Position numbers and translations under genes: made by a program. The notes beneath the pieces were generated by a model. It had not been told where the DNA came from and ran no database searches. It saw only the letters and a list, made by a program, of their open reading frames with translations. Shown here in pieces: positions 23,127 to 34,970 of a DNA stretch of 64,000 bases (the stretch's first letter is position 1; every line of letters begins with the position of its first letter). Source of the DNA: Oehlia diaphana (Eukaryota > Glomeromycota > Glomeromycetes > Glomerales > Glomeraceae); NCBI GenBank assembly GCA_003833135.1, contig QZLH01000014.1, forward strand, positions 146,038 to 210,037. Direction: 5' to 3'.

Positions 23127-26100
23127 GAGTAAAGAAATTTTAGGTTTATTTATAATGTTTTGATATATATATACCTACTATTTTAGTGTTAAATTATAAT
23201 ATCAATATATCCAATATATTCGGCAAAAAAAAGAACAAATATATATTAAAATATAGTAAAAGTTTTCTTGATTTAGAAAATATCTCCCGGAACAAATTCT
23301 CCGAAATTAACGTGCAAAAAAAAACCAGTTTCCACGAATAACAGTTTTTTAACTTGCTTCGATTTCGACAAATGCAACTTGTTCACTAAAAATAGTGAAT
23401 AATAGATTCTATTTTAATTTTTAATGATGCAATATTTGATCAGTTAGAATTGATAATAAATAAATAAAAAAAAAACCGAAAAAAAGAACATATAAAAGAA
23501 TTTTAAAGATCATATTATTAACTCAGCTTGTGTAGCAACCTTAAATTAACTTCTGTTTATTACATAATTTCACGTGAAATTATTATAATCCTAATTTTAT
23601 ACGATTAGAAATTAAATAGAAAACTTTACAGTTAATCAACATTAAAAATTTATTTTTATTTCTTCAGATTACTTTTTTTTGGTGGAATCAGGCATATAAT
23701 TGGCTTCTTATTCTTTAATAACCATTTTAAATTGTCAAAACTCCTGCAAAGGCTTATTTGATTATTTATGAACGTAGATCATATTTGAAATGATTTAAAA
23801 GAAATCTTGCAGTATTTGGTAATAGTTGAAAGGTTTAATTCACATGATATATCTAATGATACAAATATTTGCTTTTTTTTATATCAACCAAAACTTGCTA
23901 AGATTCAAAATATTCGATCTTCATGATAAAGATTTAAAATAAAATTATTATATATTGTATATCTTATATTAAAGTAAATTCAACATTACAGAAATTTGGT
24001 TTTTGAAGATGAATCTAAAGTAATAAAATTCCATTATAACATACTCCATTTAATAATTGCATATAATACATTCAGTTGATATAAACCGCTTTAAAATTCT
24101 AAATCTTTTTAGTCGGCATTATCAATCGTAGCCAATGAAGAGAAAAATGTTCTTGTATTACATACAATCCCCTAATTCTTAAAATGAATCTACAAAAAGC
24201 TTAGCATATATATACAATATGAAATAATTCATATTGTACATGAATATTCTGTAAATAAACATTGTAAAATGATAATGAAGATCATTATTTAAAGTTTCGG
24301 TCACTATCGAAAGAAAAAAGAATTCAAGAATTCTTTAAAATGACGAAAAATCAAATTTTGGTTTGAAATGAATAAATAGACTACGGTTTAACTTGTTTTT
24401 TTTAAAAAGGAAACGAATTATCTAATATTTTTAACAATGGATTGACAGAAAAATCTAAAATTCTAGAATTCTTCTAGAATTAATGATTTTCCGCATACTA
24501 CACATATTGACTAACTAATTATATAATTATGTAAATATAGTAGTATATTGTAAATTTCATTTGTTTGACAATTAATAGTCACTCTTTAAAAGTAATATTA
24601 CCCATTTAGTAGTAGTTTTTTAATTCTATAAATATAATTTCCATAAGTACACACCTTTCCTAATACACTTAATATCTTAGTCTTAATTCTAGGACCAAGC
24701 TTATGAATGCACTGTACACTTTATATTTGTATTTGCAATCCAGTAATTTCACACATATAACATTAGTTTGTGTAAAATGTGATTACATACACCTCAAATA
24801 AATTCACATATACTTAATAAAAAATTACGATTTTCTTTAAAAAGGTAATCATTTAAAATAAAAAATATTGGCTTTTGTTATTAGCAATTGATTAACTAGA
24901 AACACTTTTTCTTAGAGTACTCATTCATAAATAATAGTAAGCATGAGCTATTAAGTTTATATGACTATATGCTTTGTTAAGATTCCAATTTAGATAATAT
25001 ACATATATACTTGACTAAGAATACTTTAGATGTAAAAATGTATGCTTATACAGTATTGTTACTAACTTGTTTTTAGCAAAATCTAAGTAAGATCTCAGGT
25101 AGTATATAACAAAAAAATTTATTACTAACTTGAATTAGCAAAATTTTTAACGTTCTCCATATTGGACATTAAAATTGCTTACAGTTACTTTCTTAATAAC
25201 ATCCCGTAAAAATTTTATCCATTATATTTTCATAATTTTTATAAAAACTTCGTGAATCTTTTACACAATAATTTTCAGGTTGTAAATTCTGTAATATTTA
25301 TGTATAAAAATATAATATACCACATTTAGTGAAAAAACGTTATATAAAACAGGTGTAATGTACCAATTTTTGTTTTTTGCCGAATTAGTTATAATAGCGA
25401 CATAATTTAAGAGAAAAAGGAATTGCTGCTCAAAAGAGAGCATCCACACGTCTGCTGTGCCAAACGATTAAATAATTCATCAATCTTGCTATTGTATATC
25501 GACATCTATCAACAGGAATAATAGTCAGACAGATTGATGTCTCCTTTTTGGGTAAGGGTCTATTTTTATTGTCTTTCCATTATCTCCGAATAAGAGTTGA
25601 CAAATTCTAGGCCAGTAATAAAAACAATGTTTATGTATAATTTATTCTTCAATATTTAAACCTAAGATTCTACTAATATTATGGATTATAAAAATAAAAT
25701 AAATTTATATTCGTCTAAGAATTATCAGCATATACTTTTGTTCCTTATATAAAATTATAATAATTATTCAAATGAGAATAAATGTTTATTTACTAAAATA
25801 TCCTCTATTTCTTTTTTCATAAAAACATATATATATAAATACAATTCTCTGTTGTAAGCCGTGTATTTAAATTCATTTACATAAATTAGATTATCTCGCA
25901 GATCACATATGGACATCAGATGGATAGGAAAATTCAGTGTATTGAATATCTTATCTTATCAAATAGACAATTTAGGATATATTTTTCAGTTTGCTGCAAT
26001 CAAACATCTAAAAATTGCGCGATTTTAGGTAATGATGTCGAATTTATCAAAAGAATAAATCTGTCGGAATTAAAATGACAATCTGTAGTGTAACAAATCT

Positions 26101-26842
26101 TATGTTGCATGCATCAGAATCATTTTCGTTTTGATTATTCAGAATTTAGGCACAATGGAAGATATCCGGAAAAATAAATTATAAACAGCTGATTATTTCC
26201 CATATTTAAATTATCCGAAATATGTATATTAATGGTAAGTTGCGTATTGACTTTCTTACAAAGAATTAATTATCTTCTAATCACTAATGTAATTATTTAT
26301 AGCAATAAAAATTTTCAGCATTTTCAAACTAGGTGACTCAAGGATGTACTAATATGTTACGACAATAGATTCAAGTTCCTACCAAAATCCCAATTAAGAA
26401 TATAGTGCTCATCGTAACGGAACGGAACGAAAGCAGGCTATTGACCATCAACTGAATTAAACATAAAAATACCACCCTCCAATTATCGAGTATCTCCTGC
26501 TGTGGATTTAAAATTTTGTTATGATCAATTATTTACTGTATATTTAAATAGAAATTGGGTAGTTTAAATTATATATAATTTAATAGAATTAAATAAATAA
26601 CTGTATAGCGGATCACAGTATATTCCATAAGACCAAGAAATTTCCTTAATAAAATATTGCTAGTACATGAAATATTTTAATACTTGACCTTTTCGCAATT
26701 TACTATGAATTTACATTCCTGAAAAGTAAGAATTCTCTCTCCTTACCAAATTGGTTCCACTGCACCAATTTTTCTTTCTACTACTTGAATTCATCATTTC
26801 TTCTCTCTTCTTTCTTTTCTTTGGAATATGCCAAAAATCTTT
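23127..26842. other. Gene-free stretch
   Basis: No gene recognised. A possible old copy of the 8265-8723 MITE lies at about 24640-24780 (ATAAGTACACACC, later TCTTAGTC and GGACCAAGC words in the same order). A solo end of the CCCGTAAAAATTTTATCC family lies at about 25203-25225. Short open frames at 25261-25449 and 26711-26987 have no recognisable domains. Confidence 0.45.
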
Positions 26843-27543
26843 ATTAAAAAATTCAGGAATCTTTTCAGAATCATCTATAATTTTTAACTTCACCCTTTTA
26901 ATGAACAAAAAAAAACATGTTAATAATACATGTGACATGCCGACCAATTTCAGTTTCATGTCTTGGAAGGATGAAAAGCGTCTTTAGCAACTAATGATGA
27001 TAATCAGTTCTTAGTTAAAAAAAAAGCTTCACATCCACGAAAAAGGATAACATTCAGACCATTTTTAACATCTATTTTATCCTAGTTGTTACCATTGCCA
27101 AAGATGCAGTTGCAGTTTAGTATGAAGTAGGACAATATTAAGTTAACATCAACTAAAATTACCAAGATTGTCTGGTACGAGCGTTACCAACAGGTGTTAG
27201 CAAGGAACGGAGTAAGCGAATACTAGCAAAGTCATCAGTTGATGTTGCTAGAATTGACTAATTGCGAGCGTTGCTAGGACCGGTATAGTAAGACACGAAA
27301 TAGACGAATGCTAGGAAGTCATTAACTGATATTTTTAAGATTGCCTAGTTGATACGTCACCAGAACTGATTTCAGCAAGGAACGAAGTAGGTTAAACCAG
27401 AAACTACTATAGGTTGAGTGTTGAAGGCCTAGTTTCGCCAGACATGGTATAGAACGTGAAGGACTTACATTTTGAGTTTATACGGTTTTTGTCCATAAGC
27501 TTTCCCCAAAAGCTAACTACTTTCAAGTTGTATTCACATAACT
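26843..27543. repeat. Long tandem repeat, unit 1 of 3 (~701 bp)
   Basis: This is the first of three head-to-tail units, beginning near TTATTAAAAAATTCAGGAAT and ending near AGTTGTATTCACATAAC. It carries an internal array of about 86-87-bp degenerate subunits, from 27167, 27253 and 27340. These share the pattern ATTGnCTA, GCGTTnCnA, AGCAAGGAACG and AGTCATnAnTGA. Many small differences separate it from units 2 and 3. Confidence 0.85.
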
Positions 27544-28247
27544 TTATTAAAAAATTTAGGAATCTTTTCAGAATTATTTATAATCTTTAACTTCACCCTT
27601 TTAATGAATAAAAAAAACATGTTAATAATACATGTGGCATGCCGACCCAGTTTCAGTTTCATGCCTTGGAAGGATGAAAAGCGTCTTTAGCAACTAAGGA
27701 TGATAATCAGTTCTTAGTTAAAAAAAAAGCTTCACATCCACGAAAAAGGATAACATTCAAACCATTTTTAGCATCTATTTTATCCTGGTTGTTACCATAG
27801 CCAAAGATGCAGTTGCAGTTAGTATGAAGTAGGATAATATTAAAGAAAACATCAACTAATATTACCAAGATTGTCTGGTACGAGCGTTACCAACAGGTGT
27901 TAGCAAGGAACGGAGTAAGCGAATACTAGCAAAGTCATCAGTTGACGTTGCTAGGATTGACTAATTGCGAGCGTTGCTAGGACCGGTATAGTAAGACACG
28001 AAATAGACGAATGCTAGGAAGTCATTAATTGATATTTCTAAGATTGCCTAGTTGATACGTTACCAGAACTGATTTCAGCAAGGAACGAAGTAGGTTAAAC
28101 CAGAAACTATAGGTTGAGTATTGAAGGCTTAGTTTCGCCAGACATGGTATAGAACGTGAAGGACTTACATTTTGAGTTTATACGGTTTTTGTCCATAAGC
28201 TTTCCCCAAAAGCTAACTACGTACTTTCAAGTTGTGTTCACATAACT
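27544..28247. repeat. Long tandem repeat, unit 2 of 3 (~704 bp)
   Basis: The middle unit is highly similar to units 1 and 3, with point changes and short indels, for example GTTAGTATG lacking a T and a duplicated ACGT near the end. The same nested ~86-bp subrepeats are present. No coding frame is kept across the units, so selection on a protein is not supported. Confidence 0.85.
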
Positions 28248-28950
28248 TTATTAAAAAATTTAGGAATATTTTCAGAATCATCTATAATCTTTAACGTCAC
28301 CCTTTTAATGAATAAAAAAAACATGTTAATAATACATGTGACATGCCGACCAGTTTGAGTTTCATGTCTTGGAAGGATGAAAAGCATCTTTAGCAACTAA
28401 GGATGATAATCAGTTCTTAGTTAAAAAAAAAAAGCTTCACATCCACGAAAAAGGATAACATTCAAACCATTTTTAGCATCTATTTTATCCTAGTTGTTAC
28501 CATTGCCAAAGATGCAGTTGCAGTTTAGTATGAAGTAGGACAATATTAAGTTAACATCAACTAATATTACCAAGATTGTCTGGTACGAGCGTTACCAACA
28601 GGTGTTAGCAAGGAACGGAGTAAGCGAATACCAGCAAAGTCATCAGTTGATGTTGCTAGAATTGACTAATTGCGAGCGTTGCTAGAACCGGTATAGTAAG
28701 ACACGAAATAGACGAATGCTAGGAAGTCATTAACTGATATTTCTAAGATTGCCTAGTTGATACGTACCAGACTGATGTCAGCAAGGAACGAAGTAGGTTA
28801 AACCAGAAACTATAGGTTGAGTGTTGAAGGCCTAGTTTCGCCAGACATGGTATAGAACGTGAAGGACTTACATTTTGAGTTTATACGGTTTTTGTCCATA
28901 AGCTTTCCCCAAAAGCTACTAACTACTTTCAAGTTGTGTTCACATAATGA
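28248..28950. repeat. Long tandem repeat, unit 3 of 3 (~700 bp)
   Basis: The last unit ends at the junction CAAGTTGTGTTCACATAA, after which the sequence becomes unique (TGATAGCTGAC). It has small deletions in the third subrepeat (GATACGTACCAGACTG for GATACGTCACCAGAACTG). The array stops about 600 bp short of the 3' end of the ion-channel gene. Confidence 0.85.
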
Positions 28951-29548
28951 TAGCTGACAATTTATATACACAAAAAAGTACGTTCCTTTATATTTAGTAT
29001 ATTGTCAAAGATCAAACATACCATACATCAAAAAAAAAAAACGTTATTTATATATATTGTCAAAGATCATACTATACCTTTATATCCTGCTAGCAGAATT
29101 TTCAATTTTGTGAGAATGAAAGATGAAAATTGGAAGAGAGTATTTATATTAATTTGAATCTAAATAGGTCAATTTCGCGTGAAACGCGTACTAAGTTAAT
29201 TACGTAATAATAATAAATCCAGATAATGACGTATGAAAATATCATATTTATCGTGACTCATTAGTCAGATTTATAAATTTTCAGCTGAGTAGGCTGAGTA
29301 AAATTCGAGGCGCAGCGTACATCGTTTTAAATTTCCGAATGTAGATAGGCGCGATATTTTTATTTTATATATAACAGGATAAAATCGCATAGGTTGCGCA
29401 CAAAACCACAAAACTTTTAGTTTAAATTTTATTTTTTTCATCGGTAAAAAAGGAAAAGTAAACTAATACTTTAAATACATCACCATTATTATATATATAT
29501 ATTTATATATAAAAAAGATAAAAAAGAACTACTAGATAAAAGTTCCTA
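28951..29548. other. 3' flank of the first ion-channel gene
   Basis: No gene. Holds A-runs and an (AT)n stretch at about 29488-29510, and must include the terminator and poly(A) region of the minus-strand gene that ends at 29549. Confidence 0.5.
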
Positions 29549-32500
29549 TTATTTCTTACTTAATAACACTAATAATTTATCAAATTTTTCATTTAATTTA
29601 TGAACCTCATTTTCAAGAAATAATTGCCTATCAGATATTTTCTCAATTAATTCATTAATATTTTCAGAAAATTCCGAATCATTTGAAGTAGTATCATCAT
29701 CGATTGTTATCCAATTTTTTATATTATCTCTATTTACAGTATAAAAAATATGTCTATTATAAGTTGAATTAAAAGTTGTTAAATGATAAAACCTAAAATT
29801 AAAAGAAGATTCTGTACTTAAATAGAAATACGATCCAAAATTACGAAGATAATAATAATTTTGATATTGACTTTGTATAATGTAATCAGTTTTTGATTTA
29901 AGAGATGCTATTACACTATAATTCCTTGCTGTAGAAATATCTTCACTATTAAAAAAAAAAAAATGTTATGTTAATAATTGATAATTCAAACCACATATAA
30001 AATAATAATTCAATAAAGTACATACGCCATTAATGCCACAAATATATTTTGCATAATAATAACAATAAAAAAACTTGCTAATAGAGCTAATATTTTAATA
30101 GGAATATAATCCCAATTCTTAACATCATCCCAATTTCCAAATAACCAAAGATAAACCATTTCCAATGTTTCAAAAAAATTAGGGAAATCAATTTTTTGTT
30201 GTATTGTTATATTTGAGAATTGATATTCATCACTTTGTGGTTTAATCCCTAATATTGCAGCATTACTAAATATTATAAACCTAAATAATTAATAAAGTAT
30301 TTATTTAGTATAAATAATAACACAATAACACATAAATAAATAAACATATATATAATTATATAATAATATTCTTACATTGAGAAGCCAAAACCAAAAACCA
30401 TTATCATCATTGTAAGAAAATATGGAATAACCTTTGATATCAAGAAGGTTATAATAAAAATATATTCTCCAACAACTTTAATATATATAATATAATAAAT
30501 GTTAGTAAAAATAAATAAATAAAATTTTTTTGTCATAATGATAAGGATAATAAGGCCAATTTTTCGTTTACTCATCCTTGCGTAGTTAGAAAAATTATAT
30601 ACTGTATAATATAGGCCAGAAATATAAATTTTGGCCGAAATTATAAATAAAAATTACGATATGTTAAAATTACCTGGAATTATTCTTAAAAACAAAAACT
30701 ATATCAAAAATATTATTAGTCATGATACAAAAAATATAATGAAATTATATTAATAAAATATACTTACAAATTCTACCCATAAAGTTAACATTGTAAATGT
30801 AACCAAAATCACGACTATGTTTAAATCACTAAACTCATCAAATAAATATAATGTTATTATTAACAAAGCATAATTGAACGAATGAAAAATATAATAAAAA
30901 AATGTTCTTTTTGTCTCTGAACCCATAAAATTAAAAAATGTTCTTTTTGTCTCTGAACCCATAAAATTAAAAAATTTTAAACTTTGTAAAGATGCAAGGG
31001 TACCACCAATTTTAGAATGTTTAGAAATGTTTCTGTATATAGGATAAAAAGAAAAAAGTAACAAATGTACATTAATACCAATAAAATATATGACATATAA
31101 TATTAATTTAGGTAAAGTTATTCTAAAAATATGAGTATTCCAATAAAAATTTATAATAGTTTCGATTGTAGAATTGTTATAAATTAAATTTGAATTCCTT
31201 TCTGACATCAGATCAAAAAAAGGACTACAAACAATTTGCTTAATTCCACCTATTTCTGCAAATTTGTTAAAATCTGGTAAAGGTATCATACGTATTTTAA
31301 TATTATCATTTAAATAATCATTAGAATGTTCTGAATCTTTGAGAGAAAAGGATTGATTTTGATATTCTTTTTTCGTTAATGAAGGTAATCGTGTGTCTAC
31401 AATAAATATATTATAAGATGGATTTGTTGCCAAGATTGATTTAATTCTGGATTTTTTCAAATGCATTTGTTTTTGAGAAAACACTGGTTTTTTAAATAAT
31501 TTAATTACATATTCAGGAAGTTTTTTATTTAGTTCTGGTAATGCTCGAGTTAAAGTAATCATCCATCCTGTATTTTCTATAGCATTACATGAATAATAAT
31601 TTGTAATTTGTTGAATAACTTCAATATTATTTTCTTTTAATGCAATTAATAATTCATGATTTGATCTAATATTCCCATTCCAATCATAAAGTTGCGGAAT
31701 ATGTAATTTCTGATTACATTTAGCATTCTTTTTACTAGTTTCTTCGGTTGAATTAAGAATGAATTTAATAATATCATTTGATTGGTTGTAAATTAGATTT
31801 TCCATTAAATTATATCTAACATCCAATAACCTCCAAAGATTTGGTTTCTTAATAATAATATTATAAATAATTTTTTTCGTTTTTTCAAGAAATTCATCGA
31901 TTTTAAGTTTATATGATATATTTGTTAACTTTAACTTGGAAAAAAAGATCAAACTATTATAGGCACCAATTGCGTGATCTTTTGTAAAAAATTCGTTATT
32001 GACAAGTTTGCTAATTTGTAATTCATGTTCAACATCAATACATCTGAATTTTGAAGTAATATTCCCATTATCATCTTGTGATATATCTAATAATTCAATA
32101 TATTGTGTTGATATTTTGTTAGATAAATTATAATTATCAATATTATAATCGGACCAAATATAAATCAATTCATCATTTTCCCAAATTTGAATCGTATAAA
32201 ATCCATATGAAATTCTTAATGTTTTACTATAATCAAGCCAATAAGATATCTGATAATGATCCGAATCAAGCCATGATTCAATATCAAAAATATTATTATC
32301 CATTATTATTTTTTCACGTTTATTATAATTTCTAGTAATACTTTCCGATAATTTTAATAATTCTTGTCGAATTTCGTCATTATTTTTTATTTCAAATTCT
32401 TTTAGATTCTTTTCATTAAGTAATTGAATTTTACCAGAATTATTAATAAAAGCTATAATACCAAATAAATCTAATATTTGAACTTTTTCATTGGTTGAAT

Positions 32501-33914
32501 ATATTTTTTCAGAATCTTCAAAAATATTCCAAATGATTAAGATCTTATCCTCCTTATCCTCCTTCTTTAACAACAATAACAATTTATTATTATCATTAAA
32601 GAATGTCATATAAATTATTTTTTTACTAGTACTAGTAAATTTTTTATTCACAATATTCAAACTATTTTCATTCAAATATAATGCTATTGAATCGTTATTA
32701 ATCGTAACTGCCAATAATTTTGCATTCTTTGAAATTGCAAAAATATTATTTGTTAATTTTGTTTGAAAATCGGAATGATGATATAACATATCAATATTCT
32801 TACTTAATAAATTATACATTTCAATATTATTTTCTTCGTTAAGAATAATTAATTTTCCGCAAATGACACAATTTTTAATGAAATTTAATTGTTCCTCTTC
32901 ATTCAAAATTTCAAGATTTTTAATAAAATCGCTAGGATATCCAAATATTTCATAAAATTTCTTCTCTTCTTTATCATAAGATTCTGATTGTTCATGATAA
33001 TTAATTATATGCTTTTTAAATTGTTTATTAAATGTTCTAGGATAATATAAATCTTGATATATAAAAAGAGGTTTATCAATTTTTCCATCAAAACATATTT
33101 CATAATATCTAGCATATTTTGATTTTGATTTCCTCTTATCATTATCCATATAAGATGGTTTCTCTATTATATATATTGGTTTCCAATATTTTTCATAAAC
33201 ATTCACATTTTTTAATTTTAATCTTCTTTTTGATGAAGTGTAATTATTACTATAAAGATTTGTTAAATCATCAATATCTGATTTATTATCAATACATAAT
33301 CCTCTTACAATTCCTAAATGATTTGAAATTAATATCATGTTTCCTTGAAAAAATTGTAAAAATCCATAAAAATTTTTGATCTTGTGCCAAACTTTATTCC
33401 CTGATGTTGATACGATTCGAGTAGAATTTATTTGAATCGAATTTAATATTTTCATGGCTATATTATTTATATTATTCTCATCAGAAATTTCCTTAATTGT
33501 GTCATTATTAAGAGCAGTTTTCTCATTAGAATATTTTGAATCATACTTAGTTGACTTTTGTTGCATATTAATTTCATTTATTTCATTTTCATTTTTATTA
33601 TTGGTTATTATATCAATTTCTTTGGAGCTATCATTATTCGTTCTAATAAACTTAAAACAAGAAAGTGCAATCAATGTATTTCCATCAGAATCTGCATCCG
33701 AAATAGCTAAAGACCAATTGATCACTTCTGTTTTAATTCCAATATCTTTTCGTAATTCACATTCAAAATTAGTGGGAATCGCTATCATATCTTGAGTAAA
33801 CCGCCAGGTTTTTAAAATATGTGAAACATAATCGAAAATTACGATCTCTTTACCGAATGGACTTATAGCTATATTATAGCGTTGTTTTACGTTGTTACCA
33901 CTTGTTGAAGCCAT
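29549..33914 (-). CDS. WD40-like/ion-transport-domain protein, paralogue 1
   Basis: My splice model has five exons: 33914-30768, 30698-30674, 30475-30376, 30280-30026 and 29945-29549. All introns are GT-AG, and it yields 1,307 aa. The N-terminal half looks like a WD40-type propeller (YNIAISPFGKEIVIFD near the start; LWKTWRF- and NLEMYNLLSK-like blades). A mixed helical region follows, then a channel module of about six membrane segments from residue 950. It includes LTLWVEFFLFLRIIPVVGEY, a pore-type stretch LEMVYLWLFGNWD (about 1130-1142) and a last helix ending NIFVALMA. The C-terminal ~130 aa are cytosolic and end in a coiled-coil-like segment. This architecture resembles TRP-like cation channels, but the ion and the gating signal are unknown. 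The second exon is only 25 nt. Residues around 1000 contain a duplicated 12-aa block. It is transcribed divergently from the transporter, with 1,056 bp between the starts. Confidence 0.85.
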
Positions 33915-34970
33915 ATACTATATAATACTGCGCCTCAAAATTCTTAAGAAAAGTAAAAGGGAAATAATTTTTTTTTTTTTTTTTAAAAAAAAAAAACGTT
34001 GTTAAATATTTTAGGAAATTAATTTAAGTCTATTTATTGTTTATGGTAAATTAGTTAGTATATAATATAGATCACGAGATGAACGTCATGATGCCTTTAA
34101 AAATTAACTTGATTTGGAATCTTGTACCTTATGACTAATTAATTTTGGTCAAATACGAAAGCTATTTTTAACTGCGCTGCTTATTAAAATAGGAATAGAT
34201 TGCGGCCAAAATTATCCTACAATATCTTGTGTAAATATTGCGGTTTTTCGATGGTCAATTATATTTGTGTTCTGATCACTTTTTTAATACAGTAGAAATC
34301 GAAACCCACTGCTAGCAAATATACGAAACAAATATTTTAGAACAAATAACATTTATAGTTTATATGTTCACATGATCACTTTTCGTAATAATTCCGCAGC
34401 TGGTATTTATCTAGTCAAGAATATTAGCACATTATTAATCATAGAAAGATGTAACAGCTCATTGAATTCAGCATATAGCATAATAAGACGTATTGAATAG
34501 TAATAATTTGTCTCTAGCATTAATAGATGAACAGAACATTTACAGTATATTAAGAAATTGCCATATTTGTAGTTTCCGATGACAAGAGAAAGTTTTTACC
34601 AGAATTATCCGGTCAATACTAATTCTACCAGCATAACAACATACCACATTAGGACTAGTTACTCATAGGCCATAGCCATGTATTACCTTTTCGGGAAAGA
34701 TCATGTGAGATAGGACTCATTTATCAATCATCTATCTTTATCTAATTCAGAAAGGGGTTTTTTCTCCAAGTTTATTTCTTTAATAATATGATTCTTTTAA
34801 TTCTTTAATTAATTATTTTCAAAATATATTATTATATATTTGATGAAAACGATCATTTATCACAAAAAAAATTCTTCAAATTAAAAAAGCTAACAGATTC
34901 GAATTCATATTTTATTGAAAGTCATAATCTAAGCCCCAGCTATTTTGTCATAAGCTATAACTTATAAAAA
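33915..34970. promoter_or_regulatory. Shared divergent promoter region
   Basis: These 1,056 bp separate the start of the ion-channel gene (minus) from the start of the transporter gene (plus), so both promoters must lie here. An A/T block sits at about 33969-33997. I see no confident TATA box or operator, and nothing coding. Confidence 0.4.

Noticed and set aside
26711..26987. Overlapping open frames on both strands at the first long repeat unit
   Set aside because: The frame is only partly kept in units 2 and 3, no domain is recognisable, and half of it lies in unique flanking sequence.
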